A program made the translations under genes and the position numbers. Shown here piece by piece: positions 33,930 through 42,728 of a stretch of DNA of 64,000 nt. Source of the DNA: Deltaproteobacteria bacterium (GTDB lineage: Bacteria; Myxococcota_A; UBA9160; UBA4427); contig PBFW01000005.1 in NCBI GenBank assembly GCA_002719955.1, forward strand, positions 79,545-143,544, written 5' to 3'. The notes beneath the pieces were generated by a model. That model saw only the letters and a program-made list of their open reading frames with translations, ran no database searches and was not told where the DNA came from. Every line of letters begins with the position of its first letter. Within the stretch, counting starts at the first letter, position 1.

Positions 33930-35216
33930 ATGGTACTCGGCCCGCGCAGGCATTCCGCCCCCGTTCAATCACTCATCGAAGCCCATACGATGGACCTCAT
34001 GCTCGAAGAGTCGATCGACGCGGCGCGGCGCAGAGGCGAGCGGATCCTCTTCGAAGCGATTCCCGAGGCGGACGAGGCTTCGCGCAAACGCTTTCCGGAT
34101 GTGGCGACCGAAGTGACGCTCAACGCCCTGGTCGGCCTGGCGGACGGCTATTCCGGCGAAGACCTTCCGCGGCTCATCATGCGAACACCCAGGCGGCTCG
34201 GCGGCACCCAGGTACCCGGGAACCGGGGACTCCACGATAATCCAGACACATTCTACCGACTGATCCCCCTCGATGGTCAGTCGCATTTCGTACTCGTTGG
34301 AGTCGCTCCGGCGAATCCGGCGACGATCTTCGAACTCTCGGCTTTGACGGCGCAGTGGCAGACACTCGCCAACCTGACGAAGACCGACCTGGCGATCCGC
34401 CCTGGCAGTCGTTTCCGAATTCTCTTTCGGCCCGCGGAGGCTGCGACGGATGAGACGCGGGACGAGGAGCGTTGCGATCATCGGGTCGAGCTCACCCGCG
34501 ACGCGGAGATGTTGCTCGTGCGTGAAACGCTCGCGGATTGGAAACAGGAGCGGCCCAGCGCTCTCACGATCGAGAATTTCGTCGATCGCGGAGGGCCTCG
34601 GGACGTGGATGACGCCCCCCGCATCGAGGCGGCCGCACAGCGTGTCGAGAAATGGTTCAAGGAGGCGGCGCGACTCACGCTCGCTCCCCTCGCCCAGGTC
34701 CCGAATGCGTTCCCGAAGCCCGTCATCAGCGGCGAGCACGGGAAGCTCGTCACGATGGCCTACTCGATCGGACATTTCTGGGTGCGTCCGGGAGAGGCCC
34801 TCGTGCTCGAGATCGATCCGGGAGAGGCCACCTATGTCGGGGCACCAATCACGAACCTGTGGGGCACGACGAATGCAAATCTCGCGCGAGGAGCGAGCTT
34901 GAACACCAAGCAGGCGGCCCTGAATGCGGATGGTTCCTTCACCTGCGTTCTGAGCCTCGAGGATCCCGGCGTGCATAATTGGCTCGACCCCGACGGCCTC
35001 GAACGCGGTTTCCTGTTTCTCCGCTGGGCGGGCCTCGACCCGAATCGCGTTCCCGATCGCGTCCCCGCCCTCGAGACCCGGCTGGTCCCGATCGGTGGAC
35101 TTCGTGCCATGCTGCCCGCCGAGACCCGTTGGGTCGATGCAGCGGAGCGCGCCCAGATCCAGGCAGAACGCGAGCGGGATCACGCGCTTCGCTTCGAGGA
35201 GTTTTTGGATGAGTGA
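33930..35216 (+). CDS. Conserved protein with DUF1214-like C-terminal domain
   Basis: About 428 residues; ATG 33990 is an alternative start and neither has a convincing ribosome-binding site. The N-terminal two thirds are helical and unrecognised. The C-terminal part (YSIGHFWVRPGEALVLEIDPGEATYVG, then SLNTKQAALNADGSFTCVLSLEDPGVHNWLDPDG) closely follows a conserved DUF1214-like pattern often seen beside sulfotransferase, MFS and steroid-catabolism genes. Its stop overlaps the sulfotransferase start by eight bases. Function unknown; no catalytic motif stands out. Confidence 0.75.
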   Translation: MVLGPRRHSAPVQSLIEAHTMDLMLEESIDAARRRGERILFEAIPEADEASRKRFPDVATEVTLNALVGLADGYSGEDLPRLIMRTPRRLGGTQVPGNRGLHDNPDTFYRLIPLDGQSHFVLVGVAPANPATIFELSALTAQWQTLANLTKTDLAIRPGSRFRILFRPAEAATDETRDEERCDHRVELTRDAEMLLVRETLADWKQERPSALTIENFVDRGGPRDVDDAPRIEAAAQRVEKWFKEAARLTLAPLAQVPNAFPKPVISGEHGKLVTMAYSIGHFWVRPGEALVLEIDPGEATYVGAPITNLWGTTNANLARGASLNTKQAALNADGSFTCVLSLEDPGVHNWLDPDGLERGFLFLRWAGLDPNRVPDRVPALETRLVPIGGLRAMLPAETRWVDAAERAQIQAERERDHALRFEEFLDE

Positions 35217-36483
35217 GGAAAGCGAAACCTACGATCGGCGAGCGCGATGGGAGCCGGCCCCCCGGCCCGAGTGGGTGGCCAAGCTCAACGAGGAAGGTGA
35301 GCGCCTGAATAGCAAGAGCATCGTTCCCCTCGACGAGAATTCGCTTCTGGCGGAGGCCCGCGCCAATACGGGACTCGACGATTTCGGGGAGGATGGCTGG
35401 ATCGAGCATTTCCGCGTTCTCATCAAGGCCATCGAAGAGGAGGCGAAGCTCAATCTGATGGGCCGGATCCTGACGCGTTCGGATTTCGTGCAATATCTCG
35501 AAATCCGACTCCGCATCCAGGACTACTACACGCGTTTCCCCGAGATCGACGACGAAGTGATCCACGAGCCGGTCATGATTCTCGGTCATGGGCGCACGGG
35601 CACGACGATTCTGCACGAGGTCATGTCCACCGATCCCCAGTTCCGGATCGTGAAGCGCTGGGAGGCGATGTTCCCCTGTCCGCCGCCGGAGGAGGCGAGT
35701 TACGAGACCGACGAGCGGATCGCGCGAGCGCATGAGCTGATCACGATCTTTGATCGGGTGACGCCTGAGTGGAAGGCGATGCACAAATTCGGTGGCGATC
35801 TTCCCGTCGAGTGCGCGGAGTACCTTTACGCCTCTTTCCTGTCGAATGTCTTCGTCTTCTCGTTCCAGATCCCGACCTATGCCAAATACATCCAGGAGCA
35901 GGAGATCGGGCACACGATCCTCTGGCACCAGCGGGTCCTGAAACTGCTCCAGTGGAAATACAAGAAGGATCACTGGTTACTCAAGAACCCGCTCTGGATC
36001 GACCATATCCCCCGCGTTCTCGAATATTACCCCGACGCCAAGATCATCCTCACCCATCGCGATCCGATCACGGTCTCCGACTCTTTCGTGAACGTGATGG
36101 GGACGATCTTCTGGTGGCGAACAGATGATCCCTGGGGCGGTGGCATGCTCGACGATCTCGTGATGGCCGATGGTCGAGCGGAGACGCACGCCAATCTCAT
36201 GCGCTGGATGGAGGATGGGACCTTGCGCCCGGGCTACGTGTCGAATGTGCTCTACCAGGATTTCATGGACGATCCCGTCGACACGATCGGCCGCGCGTGC
36301 CACGATCTGCGGCTCCCCTTCGGTGATGAATCGGCGGAGCGCATGCGCAGATATCTCGCCTCCAAACCCAAGGGCAAGCATGGAAAATACGAATACGACT
36401 CGGCCGAGGCCGCGCAGGTCGCAGCGGAGCGGGAACGCTTCCGGACCTACCAAGAGTATTTCAAGGTACCCAACGAGTTCTGA
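35209..36483 (+). CDS. Sulfotransferase-family protein
   Basis: About 424 residues from ATG 35209. The PAPS 5'-phosphosulfate loop is ILGHGRTGTTILHEVM near residue 125. The 3'-phosphate-binding region follows in LLKNPLWIDHIPRVLEYYPDAKIILTHRDP near residues 260-290. The acceptor is unknown; this branch (sulfotransfer_3-like) is common in aerobic environmental bacteria near lipid and steroid genes. It overlaps the DUF1214-like gene by eight bases and is followed three bases later by an MFS transporter gene, so the three form an operon. Confidence 0.9.
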   Translation: MSEESETYDRRARWEPAPRPEWVAKLNEEGERLNSKSIVPLDENSLLAEARANTGLDDFGEDGWIEHFRVLIKAIEEEAKLNLMGRILTRSDFVQYLEIRLRIQDYYTRFPEIDDEVIHEPVMILGHGRTGTTILHEVMSTDPQFRIVKRWEAMFPCPPPEEASYETDERIARAHELITIFDRVTPEWKAMHKFGGDLPVECAEYLYASFLSNVFVFSFQIPTYAKYIQEQEIGHTILWHQRVLKLLQWKYKKDHWLLKNPLWIDHIPRVLEYYPDAKIILTHRDPITVSDSFVNVMGTIFWWRTDDPWGGGMLDDLVMADGRAETHANLMRWMEDGTLRPGYVSNVLYQDFMDDPVDTIGRACHDLRLPFGDESAERMRRYLASKPKGKHGKYEYDSAEAAQVAAERERFRTYQEYFKVPNEF

Positions 36484-36486
36484 TCC

Positions 36487-37758
36487 ATGCCCCAGACCGT
36501 GAGTGACCGACAAGCGAAGATCGCCCTGGGGATCCTTTCCCTGGTCTACGCGATCAACCTCCTCGACCGGCAGATCCTGTCGATGTTATTGGTGCCGATC
36601 CAGGAGGATCTCGGCGTCTCCGACACGGCGCTGGGATTCCTGACGGGAACTTCTTTCGCCCTCTTCTACGCGACCGCCGGAATTCCGATCGCGCGCTGGG
36701 CGGATCGGGGCACCCGCACCCACATTATTGCGATCGGACTGGTGCTTTGGAGTGCCGCTACCGCGGCTTGTGGCCTCGCGCGCTCCTTTGCGCATCTGGC
36801 GATCGCAAGGGTCCTCGTCGGGGTCGGTGAGGCCGCCGGAAGTCCCCCGTCCCATTCCCTGATCGCGGATTATTTCCCGCCCGAGCGACGGGCTCGCTCA
36901 CTCGCGCTCTATACGATGGGGGCGAGTGTCGGCCTCGGCCTCGGTTATGCCCTCGGAGGATCGCTGGGAGAGCGTTTTGGTTGGCGAATCACCTTCTTCG
37001 TCGTGGGCGTTCCCGGCGTGTTGATGGCGCTCGTCGTTCGGTTCGGGATGAAGGAACCAGCGCGCGGAGCGAGCGAGGGCCGAGGCGACATCGATGCCCA
37101 GCCTCCGATGGGCATGGCGCTGCGACAGCTCGCGGGGATCCGGAGCTATCGCCACATCGCCCTCGCGACGGCGCTCTATAATCTGGCCTCCTACGGATTC
37201 ATGATGTGGGTGCCGACCTTCCTGATCCGCGTCCATGAAGTGGATCGAACCGAAAGTGGAGTCTGGCTGGGATTGATCGCGGCGGGTTGCGGTCTGGCGG
37301 GTGCCTATACCGGAGGTTGGCTCGCTGATTTCGGCGCGGCTCGAGATCGGCGCTGGTTCTGCTGGCTGCCGGCCTGTGCAGGCCTTCTGGCGACGCCTTT
37401 CATCTTCGCTTTTCTACTGGTCGATACCGGCGAGCTCGCGCTGCTCTGCTATGCCCCGATCACGTTCATCTCGGCGACATGGAGTGCACCAACCTTCGCT
37501 GCGGTCCAGGGGCTCGTCCCCCTTCGAATGCGGTCGATGGCCTCCGCCGTGCTCCTCTTCGTGCTCAACCTGATCGGTCTCGGTCTCGGACCTCAATTCG
37601 TTGGGATCCTGAATGATCTCCTGGGCGATCGATATGGACTGGAGGCCATCCGTTATTCACTTCTCGTGATCGGCATGGGCAAGGCCTGGGGCGCGATCCA
37701 CTCCCTGCTTGCTGCTCGTGATCTGAGGGCGGATCTGGATCGCGCGAGCGCAACCTGA
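36487..37758 (+). CDS. MFS transporter, spinster-like
   Basis: 423 residues with twelve predicted transmembrane helices. Helix 1 contains the INLLDRQ motif typical of spinster-type MFS proteins, the loop 2-3 motif reads ARWADRGTR, and helix 4 has RVLVGVGEAAGSPPSHSLIADYFPPERRARSLAL. Substrate unknown. Placement after the sulfotransferase suggests import of the substrate or export of the product of that operon. Confidence 0.92.
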   Translation: MPQTVSDRQAKIALGILSLVYAINLLDRQILSMLLVPIQEDLGVSDTALGFLTGTSFALFYATAGIPIARWADRGTRTHIIAIGLVLWSAATAACGLARSFAHLAIARVLVGVGEAAGSPPSHSLIADYFPPERRARSLALYTMGASVGLGLGYALGGSLGERFGWRITFFVVGVPGVLMALVVRFGMKEPARGASEGRGDIDAQPPMGMALRQLAGIRSYRHIALATALYNLASYGFMMWVPTFLIRVHEVDRTESGVWLGLIAAGCGLAGAYTGGWLADFGAARDRRWFCWLPACAGLLATPFIFAFLLVDTGELALLCYAPITFISATWSAPTFAAVQGLVPLRMRSMASAVLLFVLNLIGLGLGPQFVGILNDLLGDRYGLEAIRYSLLVIGMGKAWGAIHSLLAARDLRADLDRASAT

Positions 37759-37841
37759 GGTCGATCCGCCGAGAGACCGTCACCCCAGCGAGCGATTTCA
37801 GTCCCGCTTTGGCGTAAAAACGCTCCTGGATCACACAGTCC

Positions 37842-39773
37842 TCAGGGTTCCGGCGAGTACCAGATGGGCGAGGTATAAGCTCGCTCCTGGTGGGTCGCGG
37901 GCACGGCGCTGGGGGGCTTCCCTCCGAAATGTGCGACGTCGTAGGTCGTCCAGCGAGGGGTCGGAATCTCGAGAACTCGCAGATAGTAGAGCGCGGCCTG
38001 ACTCGCTTCGAAATCCGGGTCGCGCCAGACCGTCGCGAGCTGAGCATCGCCAATCGCGTTCGTGTAGGTCGCCGTAGCCACGTCGACGGTATTGCCGACC
38101 GGCTTCTTGCATCGCCCATCGCGCTCGATTCTGCGCCCATCCGAGACCGCGACGTCGTGAATCCGCTCGCGAACCTTCCCGTCCTTCGCGTCCACCCAGA
38201 GTTTCACGATCTGAACCCGATCGAGATGGGCACCCTCGGGATCTCGTAGCGCCGACACGAGGAAACTCGGTTCGCTTCCTTTCCTGTTCTGAGCGGGCAT
38301 CGCGGGGAGTTCTCCGCCCATCGGAACCCCGCCGGCGTAGCCGATCGCAGCCACATCGGGCTTCGATGCATCCCCCTCTTCGAATCCCCAGCCACCAAAG
38401 AACCGAATCGAGATCCGAGGACCGGTCGTCGAGTAGGTCTCGCGTCGGTCCATGGCGTCGAAGAGCGAGGCGCGCGTATTTTCGTGGGCCCAGACCGCGG
38501 CATAGCCCGATGCGACGAGGTTCCAGGTATACAAACCTTCGGGGAGCTTGGTACTGCGGGTATAGGCCGCGAACTCGGGAGCATCCGGAATCTCGAAGCG
38601 TGCCCACGGATCCTCGGCGCGTCCCGAATAGGGCTCGTTATTCGAGAACTTGCCCCAGAAGTTGTCGTCGTCGGCCGTCGCCATGCTGGTATGTGCATCG
38701 GTGCTTCCGATCAAGCCGAATTGAAAGGGGTTCGCGCCCAGCGCACGACCAAGCGCGAGCCCACGGCCCAGTGCGGGGCGTACGTACTCGCCCTCGTACA
38801 TCCAATCCTCGTGCTCACCCGTCGGCATCATCCCGCGCATGAAATCCCATGTGCCAAAATCAGCGAACTCGTCGTCGGGCGACAGAAAGGGCGCGGCCTC
38901 GCTATCCCCCTTGATCTGGGTCGCCTCCACGATCCGCTCCCAACGTGTCCGCGATTCCGCATAGGCCCGGGTCAACGGCTCTCCGTTGAATCGTTTCTGC
39001 TCGAACATGCGGCCCGCACTCAGATTGCTGTTGTGCGGGATCGCCATGACGCGCCCACCGGTCTTCTCCTCGTAACTCGCGAAAAATTCCCAGAGCGCTT
39101 CAGGATCGGCGCTTTCGATCGAACTGAAGGGTCGAATCTGCCGGGTTCGGTCCGCGCCATCGCGGAAGAGCACATTGCGATGGAGATTGGCGCCACCCGG
39201 CATCGAGGTCCATTCGTATCCGATGAAGGCCGTGAATCGCCCGGGATCGTTTGCCCGTTCCGCGTGGTCGATGACGCGCTGCCACATGGCGCCGACGAAG
39301 GAACGGTCCCCGACCAGGTCCTTTCCGGCCGCGAGCGAGAGCGCGAACTCGGCGCCGATGCGGGAACGACGACCCTCCTGGAGAAAATTCCGCCAGCGCG
39401 CGCCGGTTTCGGTCGCGATGAGCGACGGAAACTCCTCCTCGAGCATGGGATAGAGCCCGAGATATTCACTGTGGTCGGATACAAGCAGGAAGTCGAGGGG
39501 ACGCCGCAGCCGGATCTTCTGCCCATTATGCGCCGTGATCTCCTCGCCCCGTGCGAAACGAAAGGCATCCTCCGGCTCCAGGCGCTCGTTGCCGGCGCCG
39601 CCGGCATCCGGGGACCAGGCGCTGTGGACATGGGTGTCACCCCAATAGAGGTTCTGCGGGTAGTCGACGCCCGCATGAGGGGAATAGCTGTCCTGCGCGT
39701 TCGCCAGACCGGCCAAGAGCAGAAGAGCGATCGCGCCCACCTGAAGCGCGATGCGCACGCTCATCTCAGACAT
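37842..39773 (-). CDS. Secreted DUF3604-family protein (first copy)
   Basis: About 643 residues from ATG 39773; ATG 39764 is also possible. A Sec signal peptide (IALQVGAIALLLLAGLANA) precedes the DUF3604 domain. It has YWGDTHVHSAWSPDAGG near residue 48 (PHP-like His pair), FLLVSDHSEYLG, AFIGYEWTSMPGGANLHRNVLFR, AIPHNSNLS, GLIGSTDAHTS, and ends in QERAYTSPIWYSPEP. These His/Asp clusters suggest a metal-dependent phosphoesterase- or hydrolase-like fold; no activity is established. A second copy is at 61.8 kb. Confidence 0.9.
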   Translation of the reverse strand: MSEMSVRIALQVGAIALLLLAGLANAQDSYSPHAGVDYPQNLYWGDTHVHSAWSPDAGGAGNERLEPEDAFRFARGEEITAHNGQKIRLRRPLDFLLVSDHSEYLGLYPMLEEEFPSLIATETGARWRNFLQEGRRSRIGAEFALSLAAGKDLVGDRSFVGAMWQRVIDHAERANDPGRFTAFIGYEWTSMPGGANLHRNVLFRDGADRTRQIRPFSSIESADPEALWEFFASYEEKTGGRVMAIPHNSNLSAGRMFEQKRFNGEPLTRAYAESRTRWERIVEATQIKGDSEAAPFLSPDDEFADFGTWDFMRGMMPTGEHEDWMYEGEYVRPALGRGLALGRALGANPFQFGLIGSTDAHTSMATADDDNFWGKFSNNEPYSGRAEDPWARFEIPDAPEFAAYTRSTKLPEGLYTWNLVASGYAAVWAHENTRASLFDAMDRRETYSTTGPRISIRFFGGWGFEEGDASKPDVAAIGYAGGVPMGGELPAMPAQNRKGSEPSFLVSALRDPEGAHLDRVQIVKLWVDAKDGKVRERIHDVAVSDGRRIERDGRCKKPVGNTVDVATATYTNAIGDAQLATVWRDPDFEASQAALYYLRVLEIPTPRWTTYDVAHFGGKPPSAVPATHQERAYTSPIWYSPEP

Positions 39774-39997
39774 CGAATGAATCCTCCCGCGTCGACCCCG
39801 CCCCCTGGTTCCGGATTCTCTTCCGGAACCACAGATTCTCGTGTCGCGCATTCATGTCCGAGGCTAGGACAGTCAAGGCCCTTTTGGCGTCCTCTGAAGG
39901 TCGTGCCCTCGGAACTCCGGATCTCGACAGTCAGAACGAAGTCGGCGACCTTGTCGTGTCAGCCGCCAGGCGATTCACCCGAACAGAGGAATGCCAG

Positions 39998-40378
39998 ATG
40001 AAGACGACCCTTGGCCAATACTGCATCAACGTTGCGAATATGGAGCGCGCGGTCGCGTTCTATCACGACGCGATCGGCCTCGAGATCACCAACCGGATCG
40101 AAGAAGAAAATTTCCGCGAAACCATTCTGGGGACCGATGGCGGAGCCCGGATTCAGCTCGCGTACCATTTCGGCCACGATGAGCCGATCGAACATGTGAA
40201 TTCCTTCTGGAAGCACTACGTCTATACCGATGACTGCAAAGGGCTTTTCGCGCGCGCGATCGAGGCGGGCGGCGAATCCGTACTCGAGCCCATGGTCCTG
40301 GAACGCTGGAACTGCACGGTCGCCATGGTGAAGGACCCCGACGGTTACCAACTCGAGATCATCGAGAACGACGAATGA
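39998..40378 (+). CDS. VOC-family (glyoxalase/dioxygenase-fold) protein
   Basis: 126 residues from ATG 39998. It is a single vicinal-oxygen-chelate domain: YCINVANMERAVAFYHDAIGLEI start and VAMVKDPDGYQLEIIEN end. The canonical first-position metal ligand His (usually H-x-x-V) is replaced here (QYCINV), so the metal site may be altered. It overlaps the Rieske oxygenase gene by four bases (ATGA), implying coupled expression and perhaps an isomerase, ring-cleavage or binding role in the same pathway. Confidence 0.85.
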   Translation: MKTTLGQYCINVANMERAVAFYHDAIGLEITNRIEEENFRETILGTDGGARIQLAYHFGHDEPIEHVNSFWKHYVYTDDCKGLFARAIEAGGESVLEPMVLERWNCTVAMVKDPDGYQLEIIENDE

Positions 40379-41334
40379 GTCGAGGGGGAGACGGTCCCCC
40401 CGGCTCCCGTTTTCCGCATCCGCTCCCGGCGGGCTGGTTCATGATCGCTCACAGTGACGGGGTCGCTCCGGGTGAGGTCCGCCCCGAGAGGATCTTCGAC
40501 CGGGAGTGGGCGCTCTTTCGAACCGAATCGGGTCGCGTCGCGCTCATCGACGCCTTTTGCCCTCACCTCGGCGCTCATCTCGGTCACGGGGGCCGCGTCG
40601 AGGGCGAAATGCTCGAATGTCCCTTCCATGGATGGCGCTTCGAAACGTCCGGCACCTGCTCGGCCATCCCCTACGCGAAGCGAAAGCCGTCTGGCGGAGA
40701 GGTCCGGGTCTGCGAGATCGTCGAGCATGGCGGACGCGTCTGGGCGTGGTTTGCGAGCGACGAGCGCGCCCCCAGCTTCGCTGTTCCCACGATTGCCGAG
40801 GAAATCGACGCGGCTTGGGAGGAACTCGAGCGCCGCGATTGGAAGATCCACTCCTGCCTCCAGGAGTTGAGCGAGAACGGAGCAGACAGCGCTCATTTCC
40901 GGTTCGTGCACGATATGCCCGAGATTCCAGAAATGAATCCCCGCTTCGAGGGGCCCCATGTGGTCTCGAGGATCGAGACGGCCTTCCCGACGCGCCCGGG
41001 CGAAAAGGTTCCGGTTCAGATCGATGTGACTTCGCTGGGAATGGGCTGCGATGTGATGCGCTATTCGGGCGGAATTGAATTGCTCGAGGTCGTTTCGAAG
41101 ACGCCGATCGATGCCGAGACGGTCCGGGTCGACGTGTCGTTCCGGATGCCACGCTCAAGCTCACAGGCCCAGGAAGAAGTCCTCCGCGACCTGGCAGAGT
41201 GGCTGATCTGGCAATTCTCGAAGGATATCCCGATCTGGGAAAACAAACTCTACCGCGAGACACCGGCGCTGTGCGATGGCGATGGTCCGATCACGGAATT
41301 CAGGCGATGGTGCCGGCAGTTCTATCCCGATTGA
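40375..41334 (+). CDS. Rieske non-heme iron oxygenase, KshA-like
   Basis: 319 residues. The Rieske [2Fe-2S] ligands are Cys62-x-His64 (CPHLGAHLGHGG) and Cys82-x2-His85 (CPFHGW). The mononuclear iron site is ENGADSAHFRFVH, with Asp171, His174 and His179. This spacing and length resemble the oxygenase component of 3-ketosteroid 9-alpha-hydroxylase and related single-component-size oxygenases. The substrate is inferred only. No ferredoxin reductase partner lies adjacent. It converges on the APH-type kinase gene with a hairpin over both stops. Confidence 0.9.
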   Translation: MSRGGDGPPGSRFPHPLPAGWFMIAHSDGVAPGEVRPERIFDREWALFRTESGRVALIDAFCPHLGAHLGHGGRVEGEMLECPFHGWRFETSGTCSAIPYAKRKPSGGEVRVCEIVEHGGRVWAWFASDERAPSFAVPTIAEEIDAAWEELERRDWKIHSCLQELSENGADSAHFRFVHDMPEIPEMNPRFEGPHVVSRIETAFPTRPGEKVPVQIDVTSLGMGCDVMRYSGGIELLEVVSKTPIDAETVRVDVSFRMPRSSSQAQEEVLRDLAEWLIWQFSKDIPIWENKLYRETPALCDGDGPITEFRRWCRQFYPD

Positions 41335-41350
41335 ACCCCATTGTTCAATC
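41329..41350. terminator. Perfect 8-bp hairpin spanning both stop codons of convergent genes
   Basis: GATTGAAC (41329-41336) and GTTCAATC (41343-41350) form a perfect stem with a six-base loop. The TGA of the Rieske gene (41332-41334) and the TGA of the opposite gene (41345-41347) both lie inside the stem. There is no long T run, so this may be a weak bidirectional terminator or an RNA 3'-end stabiliser. Confidence 0.45.
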
Positions 41351-42472
41351 GTGCCAGAAACTCCCGTCGAGCATCCCCTCGAGCGTCGCGCGATGGGGAA
41401 TCCGATCATCGGGATCTTCGGTGGGCTCGGCCTGGCCGAAATGAATCATGCGATCACTGATTCGAGACATGATGATCGCGTGTCGCAGCGCAGCGTAGGT
41501 CTCATACCAACGCAGGTCCTCGACGGAATGGCCGCTCATCTTCTGGTAGGTCTCCGCTAGGTCATCCGCGCGCAGGAAATCCGGCAACCCGTCCATGCCC
41601 ATCCCCTCGAAGAGCTTCTGGAAGAAGGTATGCATGAACGAGAGCCAGCCGAGATCGAGTTCTCTGGTGCCAAGCCCTGCCATTTCCCAGTCGAGAATGG
41701 CGACTGGTTCGAATCCATCGTTTCCGTACATCACGTTCCCGATCCGCGAATCACCCCAGCTGACGACCCGGCTTGTCTCGTTCGGCCAGCTCTCTTCGAG
41801 GTGCTCGAAAGCGCGTTCGATCAGGGGGGAAGGCCGGTCCGGAATCGCCCACTCGTAGTAGGCGCGCTGATTGGCCACGTGGCGCGCGAGCGCCGTCTTG
41901 CCCTCGACCGGGAACTCGAGAAAGGATCCATCGTTTGCTTCGAGGTCGATCGCGTGAATCTTCGCGATCGAGGAAACCGTGTTGTCCTGGAGTCTTCGCC
42001 GCTCTTGCGGTGACGCGTCCTTCACGAATCCTTCGATGGAATAGGTCGGGACGTCTGCGGGAACGCGCCCAGCGATCCGGTCCATGATGAAGAACGCGGC
42101 CCCGAGCACATTCTCGTCGAGTTCCAGCCAGCGAACGGAGGGAACCGGAACACCGCTCTTCGCCGCCAGGCGCATGACCCTTGCCTGCATCTCCAGGTCG
42201 TAGGCCGGAAAAATCGGATGGTCTTCCTGCGAAGGCGCCATCCGCCCGACAAAGGCCCCCCCCTCGCGGAAGCCGGCTTTGCCCTTCCAGGTGGCCTCGA
42301 AGAGCAGGGTTTCGCTCGACATACCCGATTCGGAGGGGCTCGAGATCTCGGACACCTCTGGCGCGGCATCGGCTGGAAGCTGTATCCCCAGCCAGGACTG
42401 CAGCTTTTCGCGCAGGACCGAGTCGTCTCGACTCGTGCGAACCGGGCTGTCGGTGTTCTCGTTCTCCGCCAC
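41345..42472 (-). CDS. APH-type phosphotransferase (aminoglycoside/choline kinase-like fold)
   Basis: About 375 residues. Start GTG 42472 is chosen because GGAGG lies seven bases upstream; the longer frame to 42775 runs into the next promoter region. Kinase features are VVSWGDSRIGNVMYG near residue 240 (catalytic-loop Asp, family HGD reads WGD) and AILDWEMAGLGTRELDLGW (metal-binding DxE). The N-lobe carries FRE..AFVGRM. It resembles the kinase-like proteins near acyl-CoA dehydrogenase genes (ACAD10/11-like). The His of HGD is replaced by Trp, as in many such homologues. Substrate unknown. Confidence 0.87.
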   Translation of the reverse strand: MAENENTDSPVRTSRDDSVLREKLQSWLGIQLPADAAPEVSEISSPSESGMSSETLLFEATWKGKAGFREGGAFVGRMAPSQEDHPIFPAYDLEMQARVMRLAAKSGVPVPSVRWLELDENVLGAAFFIMDRIAGRVPADVPTYSIEGFVKDASPQERRRLQDNTVSSIAKIHAIDLEANDGSFLEFPVEGKTALARHVANQRAYYEWAIPDRPSPLIERAFEHLEESWPNETSRVVSWGDSRIGNVMYGNDGFEPVAILDWEMAGLGTRELDLGWLSFMHTFFQKLFEGMGMDGLPDFLRADDLAETYQKMSGHSVEDLRWYETYAALRHAIIMSRISDRMIHFGQAEPTEDPDDRIPHRATLEGMLDGSFWHD

Positions 42473-42728
42473 GATCAATCCTCCAGACGACGGGTCAGCC
42501 CGCCAGACACGCTCAGGCGCTCGCGCAGGAATTCTTCCGCTCGGCGACTGCCCGTTTGGGCCGCGCAGAGTGGAGCCCATTCCAAGGGTGTGGTGCAATA
42601 GTTTACCGGACCGTGAAAGCCGATAGCATCCGCATTGTGGTCGGTCCTCCGACACGAATGGGATTGCGGCCACGGGCGGCTGCTCAAGCCCCTCGGAGTC
42701 GATTTCCAAGAGGAGACCCGTTAGCGCC

